A stretch of DNA of 64,000 nt, from NCBI GenBank assembly GCA_039621445.1, contig CP154954.1, positions 47,099,847-47,163,846 on the forward strand, in the 5' to 3' direction. Made by a program: the position numbers and the translations under genes. Source of the stretch: Euglena gracilis. Taxonomy: Eukaryota > Euglenida > Euglenophyceae > Euglenales. Of this stretch, positions 54,996 through 64,000 are shown in pieces. A model generated the notes under the pieces. It saw only the letters and a program-made list of their open reading frames with translations, was not told where the DNA came from and did not search any database. How positions within the stretch are numbered: the first letter of the stretch is position 1; every line of letters begins with the position of its first letter.

Positions 54996-55649
54996 GGGTT
55001 AGTACAGTAGAGTGGGTAGTCACACTAGAACAAAACACAAACACCAAGTCAGGCAGCGCGACACTTCGGGCACCGCACGTCCCTAAGGTGAGCCATGCCT
55101 TATTTGCCAGAGTTTTGAAGGTGAAGTTTTTGGAAAGGTTATCTTTGCGCATGTAGTGCTCTGTTTTGCCTGTTTTCCTGTTTGCCTATTTTTCCTTTTT
55201 TGTCTCTATATTGGCTGTTCTCAATTGCCCTATGGCAGAAGTACTGGTGCAGTTTATCTCAGCGACAGACCCTACAGAGATACAATCCCTTTGCAATGCT
55301 ATTTTTTTCGTGGCAAAAGCACTTGGAGTATCGCCTCAATGGACTACAATGAGGTTCGTGGTAGCAGTGGAGCAGCTGTGTGGAGAGGCCATGGTGGCCG
55401 CATCAACCAAACCTACATCGAAGCGTGGCTCTTCTCGCTCACCCTCGCGTGCGAGGTGGCGATGGGGCCGTCGTTGAGTTGACGGACAAACAGGCCTCCG
55501 TGGCCTACAAGCTCTGAAAGTCCAGGCGCTGCGAAGCAGGGATGGAGTCGTTCCCCGGAAGCTGCAGCACCTGAAGGTGCGGCGATGACATTGGAAACTA
55601 ACAGGGAAGCGCACGCGACGACGCAGGACAACGAGGAAGAGCCCCTGGA

Positions 55650-56790
55650 GTCGGAGTAAACCCGCCAGAGCCTGTGGGCGGACCCGGAGAAGGTCCTTCT
55701 CCAGCAGCAAGCGGGCTCTTTGACTTTGGATATCCGTTCTTGATTAGAAGGGTTACCCAAGTTCCAAGGCCTAAGGACAAGCCAGAGGTCAACAACCACC
55801 GGTGGTACTCCACCCCAAAGTTAGACAACCTGCTTTGGGCCAGACAGCAAATAATTTTGAGTTTGTTGAGGACGTATGCAATGATTCGCGAAGGAGTGCA
55901 GGCTAACAAGCTCGTATTGAACCAGTAGTTATTCTACCTGCTGTTGTAACTGGACGTCTGGTTGGTGGGCGGAGAGGAAGAAGGCCTCCCTGCCCCTGCC
56001 CAAGTCGGTGGAACAGATGGAGCAGAAGTTGTTCTTGGCGGATGACCTGAAGATTCAACAGGAGGCGGAGTAGATCAAAAAAGTCAAAGGTTGTTTCTCC
56101 AGCCTTGGAGATTTTTCCAATGCTTCCCCCTCCATCACTGGTCATTCCCAGAAGGGAATGTCGTGTACTTCACTTTCCACAGATGGAGGATTCAAGTTCA
56201 AGAAGTGTGGAAAAGCAAAAAGTGGAGGAGAATGGCGAAGATTTGGAGAAGGACAAGGCAAAGAGGGGTGGAAGAGAGGAGGAAAATTCAAACGCAGCGG
56301 CAAGCCCTGCCCAGCTGCCTCAGCAGCCTCGGGGAAGGGGAAACCTCCAGAACCCCACCTGCCCAGCACCCACAGTGGGCTGCAGCAGGGCCCCAATGGC
56401 AGGAGCCACAGAGGCCTGGCCGCCCCCACAAGCCAAAGGTATCCCAGGTCTGTGCACACCCATCATTCATGCACATTCCCCCAGTATTCCAGTGGAGGAA
56501 ATGGTGAATCTTGCAGAAAGGGCCTGGGGGGACACACCACCACCCCAGAGGTTGAGAACATGTCTGCCCTGGTGCGAAAAACATGCCAGTCCTCACCTTG
56601 TTACACTGATCATGGAGGGGCTCACACCCCAGCCTTTCTGTGACAGGCAGAAAAGGCTCCAATTTGGAGCAAGCCAAAAAAAATTGTGGAAGATAACCAG
56701 AAATCTGGGGCTGTGTAAAACGCGGAAGCAGATGGCACAGCCCATCTGCTCCACTGCTCCCTCATTTCCAAATACGAAACCTCAGGGGAA
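55650..56790 (+). pseudogene. gag-like region of element B
   Basis: A frame around 55674-55928 reads YPFLIRRVTQVPRPKDKPEV and LDNLLWARQQIILSLLRTYA, plausible capsid-like helical sequence. Downstream frames (56091-56794) are Gln/Pro/Lys-rich. No clear start. Confidence 0.45.
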
Positions 56791-56814
56791 ATAAAATGGT
56801 GTTTTATTTCGGGA

Positions 56815-57370
56815 TTGAAGAGAAATAAATGCACATTTCCAGGTGAAAAAGTTTACCCTGGATCACAGGCAGGGCATCTACACCCCCCTCCAGAAACGTC
56901 ACTGGGGGGCAAAATAGACTTAAATGTGCCTTATTTTCATCTACCCCAGCACGACACCCTAAAGCCTTATTTAAGGTGCAGGGTAGGAGACAATGTCTGG
57001 GAGTACCAAGCAGCCCCTTCTGGGCTAAACATGGTGCCCCAGGATTTACAGAAGAAGAATTCAGGTGTATGTATATTTCGACGACATACTAATCACAGCA
57101 CCTACACCAAACATCTCAGCATAGAGGATTTAAGGCCAGTGTGTTCAAAATAAATGTAAAGAAAATCCTGCTGCGGCCCTTCCAACTGGTGCCCCACTGG
57201 GTTTGCATCAATTTCCAGGATGGGAAACTGCAACTTTCCCGTCAAAGCGCAAAGGGGGTAAGAAAAGAACTAGGAAAGATCATCACAAAAAGCATCATGA
57301 CAAAAAGGCAGGAGGCGTCCATTTCAGGAAGAATGAGATCATCTCTCCTGGCCCTGCCCTTTTTTTAAGG
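56815..57370 (+). pseudogene. Reverse transcriptase of element B, broken
   Basis: KIDLNVPYFHLPQHDTLKPY and VGDNVWEYQAAPSGLNMVP (RT fingers/palm), then YFDDILITAP at 57072-57101 in another frame, and the FKINVKKILLRPFQLV segment near 57147. A stop and frameshifts separate them. Confidence 0.85.
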
Positions 57371-57479
57371 GCTTTCACATGAATGCTCTCAAATTTTCTG
57401 GTAGATCACTCACCGGACCCTTGGGAGTCTCTCACCTCGTCTCCCAGGAAATAAAAGAGGAGGAAAAAATGTAAAAGAT

Positions 57480-58096
57480 TTGCTGGGGAATTTTTCAGGA
57501 AGACGATTTGTTCAAAAAAAACACAACATCTTGCACTCAGACAGCAGCACCATGCACTGGGGGGGACTGTGCCCAGCATCATTAAAGTTCATCCAGGAGC
57601 ACTGGAGGGAAAAAAAATCCCTTCACGTAAATGTAAAGAACCCCTGGCTGCCACAAGCGCAGTCAGATCCCTGGCAAAAGCAAACGACAGAGTTCTGCCT
57701 GTGTGTGGACAATCGAGTAATCTTTTTAGTTAAGCAAGGGGGGAGAAAGAACCCTTTCAACAAAATTTCTCATCCATTTTTCCATTGGCTGATCCACAAT
57801 GTCACCCTGGAGGTGCAGTGGTCCGCTTCAGCCAATGCATAGCAGACCCACGCAGCAGTTCAGGACAAGACAGGGGGATTACTCCCTGGACAAAAAACTG
57901 TTTCGTCATCTGGAAAGAATTTTTCAGCCCTTCATCACACTCCAGACAGATCTTTTTGCCTCGCCAGAAATCAAAAGACTTACAGATTTTTTGTCCAGAT
58001 GGCCCCATTGGGAGGCAAAGGCAACAGATGCACTGCAGTGGCCACAGGAAAACCCGGGGGGGGGGGGGGCTCTATGCCAACCCCCCTGGTCCATAA
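57480..58096 (+). pseudogene. RNase H and connecting domain of element B
   Basis: VDNRVIFLVKQGGRKNPFNK, then DLFASPEIKRLTDFLSRWPH and ATDALQWPQENPGGGG near 57945-58070. This matches elements A and D. Confidence 0.8.
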
Positions 58097-58329
58097 TTCA
58101 AAAAAATTCCGGCTACGCTGCAGCTTTTTCTCAAAGCAAGCGTTTTGATGGTGGTCCCCTTTTGGGATTCAGCAGCATGATGGCCCCTATCAATAAACCT
58201 GAAGGCCCCCCACACTCCATGTGTCAGAGTAAACCCTACCCGGAATTTCCAAAACTGTTGGGGATAAAAAAAATCTTACCCCTCCTTTGCCTGATCTGTT
58301 CAGGTCAATTTTCCAGGGCAGAAAAATTC

Positions 58330-58990
58330 TACCTGCATCCATTGATGACTTTGTAAGGTGGAATCCCAGCCCGAATACATATCAGAGTGGCTTTACACAT
58401 CTCTGGAACATCCTCCCGCAGGGGGGGTCCCCCCCACCAAGCATCATCTAATGAAATTGCTGATGCTGTTGTGCAATTGTTCAGAGTTTCCCACACACAG
58501 GCCAGAAATGCCCATTCAGGTGTGTTACTTCCACCAGGGGTTCGGGGAAAAATAAGATTTCACCCCCTTTAAATCCGTAAAAAAAAGCGTGGAACAAAAA
58601 TATTAAAAAATATGATGATGTCTGGAATCCCTGGCCTCTGCTGAGGCATCTGGCCTCAGCTCCATTCCCCTCCCTTCTGAACAACATTGCACCCTTACGA
58701 TTGCAACTCCTTCTTGTGTATTGCCTTTTAATGTTGCTCAGATCTTCAGATTTATCACAATGAACGTTGTTGAAGTTTATTAGATACAGGCCCCTATGTA
58801 AAATTACAGGAAGCTCACCTCCTACGATTATTAAAGGGGCGGTTGGGTAGCGGGTGGATGGGCCATGCGTACAACCCTTCCTGGAATGAGGGCCACACTC
58901 ACACCGTCCCCTCCATACATCCAGGAACGTTGTGAGAAGAAAATGGAGACAATTACAAAGGGCCAAAAAATTGTGTGTGTGAGAGAATGG
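58330..58990 (+). pseudogene. Tyrosine recombinase remnant of element B
   Basis: SGFTHLWNILPQGG and FRVSHTQARNAHSGVLLPPG align with element D (SAFRLLWGVLAMS; FSVAQDRNAYSDVVQLPG). WNPWPLLRHLASAP and LRLQLLLVYCLLMLLRSSDL follow D (WNPEALLQKLAAAP; LRDQVILSFRLICLHRSVDL). The HxxR and Tyr blocks were not found. Confidence 0.7.
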
Positions 58991-59124
58991 TTTCTTCACC
59001 AGACATTCCCAAAATCTCCTCCTTTCACCTTGGGGTTTATGTTTTGCCCTCGGTGTCTCCCCATCCACCTTGGTCTTCCTCGGGGTAGTGCCACTGCTGT
59101 CTTGCGCGTCGCCCAGACTGACTA

Positions 59125-59425
59125 TACCATTGCTTAGCGACCGCTGGGGGGGTGACGGGGGGTCGCTTTCCACTCCGAAAAACCAGCCAGCCACCTCGGC
59201 CAAACCAGTCAGTCTTACTCCCCCCGGGGCGGGCCACTCTGGAAAACAAGTGACTTTTTTCGCCTTTCAAGGCCATTTTGCCAAAATTTTCTCCGGCGCC
59301 GGCTGGCCACTTTTGGGTGATTTTTGGCCTACTCCACCCTCCGGGGATCACGGCCAAAAAACCAGTCAGTCATCCCCCCCCGGGGTTGGACAGGTGTTGA
59401 ACAATGGTCTGACCTGGACGCTTCC
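59125..59425. mobile_element. Fold-back element between B and D
   Basis: ACCATTGCTTAGCGACC at the left and GGACAGGTGTTGAACAATGGT at the right are inverted. The interior ggccac...aaaaaccagtcagtcatcccccc block recurs at 4510-4660, whose right end GGACAGGTGTTAAGCAATGGT is nearly the same. Confidence 0.65.
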
Positions 59426-59492
59426 GCACAAGATGAAGTTCAATTATTTGGCCCACTGCCCCCCGGATATTCCAGGAAGCTCTTTTTCGGAC

Positions 59493-59850
59493 TCCGGTGA
59501 AGAATGATCCAGGAGGAAGGGACAGCGAAGGCGGAGCACAAGACAACAGTGAGGTCCTGCTCTGCTTTCCGGCTGTTGTTTGTGTTTTTTGGTGTTGGTT
59601 GTGGTGTTTCTTACTGCGATGAGATGTCGGAGTAGGCGGACTCGGAGACGGTGTCGGACTTGTCGGTGGCTCGCGGCGGTGGGTTGCTGGCCTGTCTGTG
59701 GGTGAACTGAAATTTCTTGGGGGGGGGGCTTTACCGACTGTTTTGTTCTTTTCCGGGTCGGAGGGGGGGCGGGCTCACTGTTGTCTTGTGCTCCGCCTTC
59801 GCTGTTCCTTCCTCCTGGATCATTCTTCACCGGAGTCCGAGACAGCTTCG
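59493..59850. repeat. Inverted repeat pair at the 3' end of element D
   Basis: CGGTGAAGAATGATCCAGGA...GGAGCACAAGACAACAGTGAG (59498-59552) is repeated in inverse at 59778-59838. The loop of about 225 bp includes a Cys/Thr-rich meaningless frame. Confidence 0.85.
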
Positions 59851-59879
59851 GCTCCGCACAAGACCCCAGTGAGGTTTTG

Positions 59880-60733
59880 TGCACCATTTTTTTGGACAGC
59901 AACCCCCGCCTTTTTACCCGCTTCCAACCGCAAATAATGGGAAGAAAAGGCCTGCACATTTTCCATTTTCCAATCTGGCATACCTCCTCAGAGGACAAAC
60001 CTGCCAGTTTATACATGTACACTCCTGCCCCCCTGGTGGAGTGGGGGGCTCACTGGGGGGGTACCCATGTTTATCCAACAATCGTTTCGTCAAACTCCCA
60101 ATGGTTTTGGCCGGCAGAGGGGTAAAAGGGGGTTTTTAGACTTAACAACAGAGGTCACCCTGGGGGGGCACAGTGTGATGTCAAACTGACATATTTTTTC
60201 ATGTTGAACCAGGGGAAAATATTGGGACATGAAGGAATTTGAGGAATGTCCTCCCACTGAGTCTGTCTCCAACACTTCCTTTGGACAAGAACAAAAACCT
60301 TGCCATCAACCTGGGACACTGTCCTGAAGGTTCTGCTCAAGTCCACTGAACGATGCAAGCAGATGAGTCTGAAACTTAAAATGACTTGGTCTCTCAGATC
60401 ACTGAGGCACTCTGGGGGAGGTGCTGCTGCCAATTTCTGAAGTAATGCCTCAGGATTCCAAAAGGAAAAATACCTGGATGTGTTCCATTTTCTTTTGTAG
60501 GGGGCCAACAGTGGTAAAAACCTTAACATGTGAAACCCAGGAAGCTGTACCACATCACTATAAGCATTCCTGTCCTGAGCCACACTGAAGGTTAAAATTT
60601 TAATGATTCCAGAAGCGACTAATTCTGGGCTCATGGTGTCGAGGTCCATCTGGGACATGGCCAAAACTCCCCACAGGAGTCTGAAGGCAGAATCATATCT
60701 TGCCAGATTCCGACTTAAGAAATTGTCAACCAC
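59880..60733 (-). pseudogene. Tyrosine recombinase of element D
   Basis: The main frame (60733-60155) reads ARYDSAFRLLWGVLAMSQ, VILSFRLICLHRSVDLSRTF (candidate first catalytic Arg) and the QIPSCPNIFPWF segment. After frameshifts come PHSTRGAGVYMYKLAGLSSE (His-x-x-Arg region, 60030-60056) and QIGKWKMCRPFLPIICG. At the place of AHYQR in copy A this has IICG, so the nucleophilic Tyr seems lost. Confidence 0.8.
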
Positions 60734-60967
60734 TGGGGGGGGGTGTGTTGCTTCTGTAACAACTGCCTGAAAATAAAACGCAGGCTAGGTGCCATATTGG
60801 CTTTTTTATGGGCTGCCCGTGACAATTCTCGAACATGTGGTGGCAAGACAGAATTCTCAGGGTTGGTGTGTGTGGAATGCGAAGTTTTATTAACAGGGGC
60901 CACCACACAGCTGAAGCTCACAGGAGGCAAATCAGAAGGCATTTTAGATGTCTGTGTTCCTTTAATC

Positions 60968-61786
60968 TCAGGAGCCACTGGCACAGGACAGACCAGGGGG
61001 GTTTGCATACACCTCTGAGAACATGTCCAGAGGGCAGTTCAACATGTCTGTGGCCACTGCCTGAAAATGGGGCCGTCGACTCACAAACTGAGGAAGTTTG
61101 TGATTCCCTGGTGATGCAAACATGTCCACAGTTGGGTTTATGAATTGCTGAAATTTCTGCATGAGTTTTTTGGAAATGAAAGGGTTTAAACTGTAATCCC
61201 CTGGGTCGAAGTTGCATGTGCTGATGGCATCGCTTTTCATGCTTTGGGAGGGGGCCCAGTGAACTTGGAGGGTGATGCCCATTTCCATACACCACTTGAG
61301 AAAAGGTCTGATGAGTTTGTTCAGGTGGGGTTGCCTGCCCCCCCCTTTGAGAAGATAGTAGTAGGAAAGTTTGTTGTCCACTGTTAGGGACACTGTGTCC
61401 TTTTTCCTGGCCAAAGACCTTACAGTTGAGATGGCTGCGATCAATTCTTTTACATTGATATGTAAATGAGAGTATTTTCGCCAAAATTCTTGTATTTGAG
61501 TGCCAGCTTGTAGGTCCAGGCCTCCCCAACCAAAGGTTGAACTGCCTGACTCCAGGTGTCTGGTGGCTAGGCTTGGGAAGGGTCTCCCCCCCCCCAGGTC
61601 TGCAGAATTTCCCTGACATCTTGCAGTTGAGATTTGACCTCCTCTGGGATTGGAACCTGATGATCCCAGGCAAATTTTTCTTGTAGGTTGACAAATCCTA
61701 CCAAAGTGTCTGTGAACGCTCTGAGGAAGGGCAGCCCCACCAAGAAGCTTCTTATGCATCCCAAAATTGAGGCCATTTTCCTGCAA
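60968..61786 (-). CDS. RNase H / connecting domain of element D
   Basis: One open frame of 272 codons. It contains HINVKELIAAISTVRSLARK, TVDNKLSYYYLLKGGG, HWAPSQSMKSDAIS, then TVDMFASPGNHKLPQFVSRR and ATDMLNCPLDMFSEVYANPPG-type residues, the block that links RNase H to the recombinase in DIRS and Ngaro elements. Confidence 0.82.
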   Translation of the reverse strand: MQENGLNFGMHKKLLGGAALPQSVHRHFGRICQPTRKICLGSSGSNPRGGQISTARCQGNSADLGGGRPFPSLATRHLESGSSTFGWGGLDLQAGTQIQEFWRKYSHLHINVKELIAAISTVRSLARKKDTVSLTVDNKLSYYYLLKGGGRQPHLNKLIRPFLKWCMEMGITLQVHWAPSQSMKSDAISTCNFDPGDYSLNPFISKKLMQKFQQFINPTVDMFASPGNHKLPQFVSRRPHFQAVATDMLNCPLDMFSEVYANPPGLSCASGS

Positions 61787-61835
61787 CTGAGGGACTGGTG
61801 TGTGACTAATTTTCCCAATTCCCTCCGAACGATTT

Positions 61836-62579
61836 TCAGTTTTTCTGTCCCCAACTGCAATTTTCCCGGTGCCGATTGAGGTGGAATCCCAGATGTGGGA
61901 GATTTTGGGTGGGTTGAAGGATTGATTTTTTGCTGCTGATTTTGAAACCCCCCTGCAGTAAATCTGCTAGCATGATGGCCAGGTGGTTGCTGACTTGCTT
62001 CTGACTGTCTCCCATCAGGATGATGTCGTCCAGGTATACAAAGCATAAAGGCCTTTGGCCCTCCAACGTTTTTCCAGGCATTTCATTAGACTCATGAATT
62101 TTTCTGGCATCACATTTAAACCAAAACAAACTGCCTGGAATTCCCAGCATGTGTCTTCCAGAGTCATCCTCATGTAGGGTCTTAGGGCTGGGTTCAACAT
62201 TAAATGAAAGTAGGCGTCCTTTAAGTCTACTTTCGCACCCCATTGTCCTTTTTTCAGGAGCCTGAAGATGACCTGGATGTTGTCCAGTTTGAAGGGGTGG
62301 GGGAAAAAATGCTGGTTCAGCTGGCGACAGTCGCTGATTAAACGATGTTTCTCCCCCTGAGGTTCTTTTTTGGAGATTAAAAACCAAGGGATGGTGTGTT
62401 GGGTACCTTCCCAAGGGACTGGTTTTATGGCTCCTGCCTGAAAATAGTCTTGTATAATACTTTTTGCCTTTTGTATTTCCACCTTTGACTTTGGTATGGA
62501 ACATGTGCTGAGGGAGAGGGGTCACTCCCAAGGGGGGGTTACCCCCTGTGCGATGAGTTGCAACACCCTGGGGGGGCAA
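61836..62579 (-). pseudogene. Reverse transcriptase of element D, one frameshift
   Basis: The 5' part is in one frame (62482-62015): IQDYFQAGAIKPVPWEGTQ, HRLISDCRQLNQHFFPHPFK, KVDLKDAYFHLMLNPALRPY and QAVCFGLNVMPEKFMSLMK. The catalytic YLDDIILMGD (near 62018-62042) and ISSKKSILQPTQNLPHLGFH are in the other frame (62579-61836). The fold is complete in content but needs a frameshift, so it is probably dead. Confidence 0.88.
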
Positions 62580-62732
62580 CCTTTTGCCACCATGGCAGCT
62601 GGTCCTGAAGCCTCTTAAACAGAGGCACTCCCAGAAAGTGCTCCTCTGTCAGCAGCAGCACCTCGGTGATCTGTTCCAGAGATCTCAAGCTTGCAGCTTC
62701 CCACAGCGTGCAGATGTCTTGGCTTCTGCCCC

Positions 62733-63512
62733 TCAGGCTGGTTGACTTTGTGGCACAATGCCCAGCTCTGGGGGACACAATGTCCTTTTGGGACTTGATG
62801 AGTTCTGACTGAAAAGGAAGGAGCAATACTTCCTGGCAAGGTGTTGGGCAAACCATTTTCCTCCTTTGGACTTGCCTTTCCCTTTGGGGCCAGACCGCCA
62901 TGGTCTCGGTTGCCAATTTGTTTGCCATTGCTTGAACTTCCACACTTTTCCACCTGTGGGGGTGGGTATATGCCACATGGGGAACTCACCCATGAAGGGG
63001 GATTTGATACCCTCTTTGTTGATGCCAGCTTGGGCTTTGGCCATTTTGATGTCTTCAGGGGTGAACAGGCCATTCCCTGGCTGTATGGTCTGAGGGATGC
63101 TCCTCCTCTTCCTCTCCTTGACAATGTGCCCTTCACAGGCAGCCACATATGCGAATAATTGTTGGCTCAAACCCAATATGTCTTCAGGGGCTCCTTGTAA
63201 GGTGCAGTGCAGCGCTGCCAAGATACGCAGTATGTTCAAGAACTTCTGCTGGACTGCACGCATGGTGCGGTCATACCCACTCTTACCGTCTTGACGGTGG
63301 TTGTTTTCCTCCGCTTTGGGCTTCAGGGTCTTCCAGGTGGGTATCTGTTCCAGCAAACTTCGTACTTCCAACCGTAAGTCCCCAGACTGTACCTGTGTGC
63401 ATATCCCCTCCAGGTCCCCCGGCAGTGCCTCCTCGGCCGTCTGCAAGGGGAAGTCCTGGGCTTCCTCCGCCGCGCGCGCTGCCTCCTCGTCGCGATCCAT
63501 CTCCGCCGCCAC
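62733..63512 (-). CDS. gag-like protein of element D
   Basis: Open for 259 codons from an ATG at 63512. The acidic N terminus has MAAEMDRDEEAARAAEEAQD; helical middle DRTMRAVQQKFLNILRILAA and DILGLSQQLFAYVAACEGHI; basic C terminus with GPKGKGKSKGGKW. No zinc knuckle. Role is inferred from its position before RT. Confidence 0.65.
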   Translation of the reverse strand: MAAEMDRDEEAARAAEEAQDFPLQTAEEALPGDLEGICTQVQSGDLRLEVRSLLEQIPTWKTLKPKAEENNHRQDGKSGYDRTMRAVQQKFLNILRILAALHCTLQGAPEDILGLSQQLFAYVAACEGHIVKERKRRSIPQTIQPGNGLFTPEDIKMAKAQAGINKEGIKSPFMGEFPMWHIPTPTGGKVWKFKQWQTNWQPRPWRSGPKGKGKSKGGKWFAQHLARKYCSFLFSQNSSSPKRTLCPPELGIVPQSQPA

Positions 63513-63844
63513 CGTCGTCGCCCACTTCTCGTACAGCTTGAATTCTGAGCTCCAATGACGGTATCGAGACGTTCTTCGTGAGTGAGACGCTGTAAAGGTA
63601 CCGCAAGATATGGTTGTAGGTTACACTCCACCATAGCCACTCCAGTGAGCTTCCGTGCGGCAAGGGCACATCGGGCTGTATCCAACCCTGCTCCAGTCCA
63701 CTTCTTACCTGAGCCAAATCGTGGCCATCACGGCGGTAGCGTCGGCATCTGGCAAGAAGGCTGTTGTCAGCGATTCTTGTAAGAAAATGTTGCTCCACGC
63801 CGCTTCGAAAGCCTCTTTGTCGGTCTCGTCTTGCAGGTGCGAAA

Positions 63845-64000
63845 GACACCTCGGGCTCCGCACTTTGCCCTTGTGAGGCCATGCCTTGCTCGCCGGCGGT
63901 TTGTTGTGTGATTGTTCGCTGCGCTGGGTTAGGAGGTCCTGCTTAGTGCCTTTTTTCGCCGGAGTTGGCTGATTCCTAAATTGCCCTTCGACACCCCAGA
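63845..64000 (+). repeat. Retroelement end repeat R, right edge of the window
   Basis: GACACCTCGGGCTCCGCACT through AAATTGCCCTTCGACACCCC, matching 47861-48013. In element D's own direction it is reversed compared with element A, so it may belong to another element starting here and continuing beyond the window. Confidence 0.8.

Larger units (their letters stand above)
55060..59090 (+). mobile_element. DIRS-like retrotransposon B (degenerate)
   Basis: Left end: a partial R repeat (GCGACACTTCGGGCACCGCA, 55058-55105). Then a gag-like region, RT, RNase H, a DLFASPEIKRLTDFLSRWP block and recombinase pieces. Right end: CCTCGGTGTCTCCCCATCCA near 59050, matching the right end of A. Many frameshifts. 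Confidence 0.75.
59500..63900 (-). mobile_element. DIRS-like retrotransposon D (most complete copy)
   Basis: On the minus strand: gag (63512-62733), RT (62579-61836), RNase H plus DMFASPG block (61786-60968), a linker, and a tyrosine recombinase (60733 to about 59900). Frames are long with only a few breaks, so this is the youngest of the three copies. The right end abuts repeat R. Confidence 0.85.

Noticed and set aside
1-64000. CRISPR arrays, rRNA genes, bacterial operons, viral genes
   Set aside because: No regularly spaced direct repeats with unique spacers, no rRNA-like conserved segments, and the RT-bearing elements have a recombinase rather than envelope or capsid genes of a virus.

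Overview
This is a window of nuclear DNA from a eukaryote, most likely a unicellular alga or other protist with a repeat-swollen genome. Evidence: a conserved housekeeping protein is split over 23 short exons spread across about 30 kb, exon joins keep phase at GT-AG (and apparently some GC-AG) boundaries, there is no operon-like packing, and introns are filled with T-rich sequence, G/C homopolymer runs, fold-back elements, tRNA-like repeats and retroelements. The species cannot be named from the sequence. The interstitial TTAGGG array fits many eukaryotes, and the possible GC-AG introns and TIR-bounded intron recall dinoflagellates and Amoebophrya, but that is only a resemblance.

Region 1 (1-31.2 kb) is one plus-strand gene, COPB1 (coatomer subunit beta, COPI vesicle coat). 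I could place 23 exons (about 850 codons). They cover the N-terminal start, the HEAT/adaptin-like trunk, the acidic linker and the first part of the C-terminal appendage, ending at the conserved [10 protein letters not shown] block. The last part of the appendage (about 150 residues in other species) was not found. The introns hold fold-back elements, several with perfect 8-bp target-site duplications and CAGG...CCTG termini (hAT-like, non-autonomous), four copies of a T-rich intronic repeat, microsatellites and tRNA-like B boxes.

Region 2 (33.8-43.8 kb) holds exons of a second plus-strand gene, coding for an arginine/serine-rich (SR-like) protein with Pro-rich and Arg/Glu-rich tails. One of its introns looks like a TIR element inserted into the reading frame with a 7-9 bp target duplication, an introner-like configuration. 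Region 3 (44-47 kb) has only weak exon candidates.

Region 4 (47.2-64 kb) is a graveyard of tyrosine-recombinase retrotransposons of the DIRS type. Three long copies (A, plus, about 47.9-52.1 kb; B, plus, about 55.1-59.1 kb; D, minus, about 63.9-59.5 kb) and one fragment (C, about 52.2-54.0 kb) carry gag-like, reverse transcriptase, RNase H and recombinase segments broken by stops and frameshifts. A 150-bp repeat shared by these elements lies in both orientations. Copy A has a TTAGGG-repeat array inside its recombinase gene. Between C and B lie two 99% identical 276-bp tRNA-like units. No rRNA gene, CRISPR array or bacterial feature was seen.
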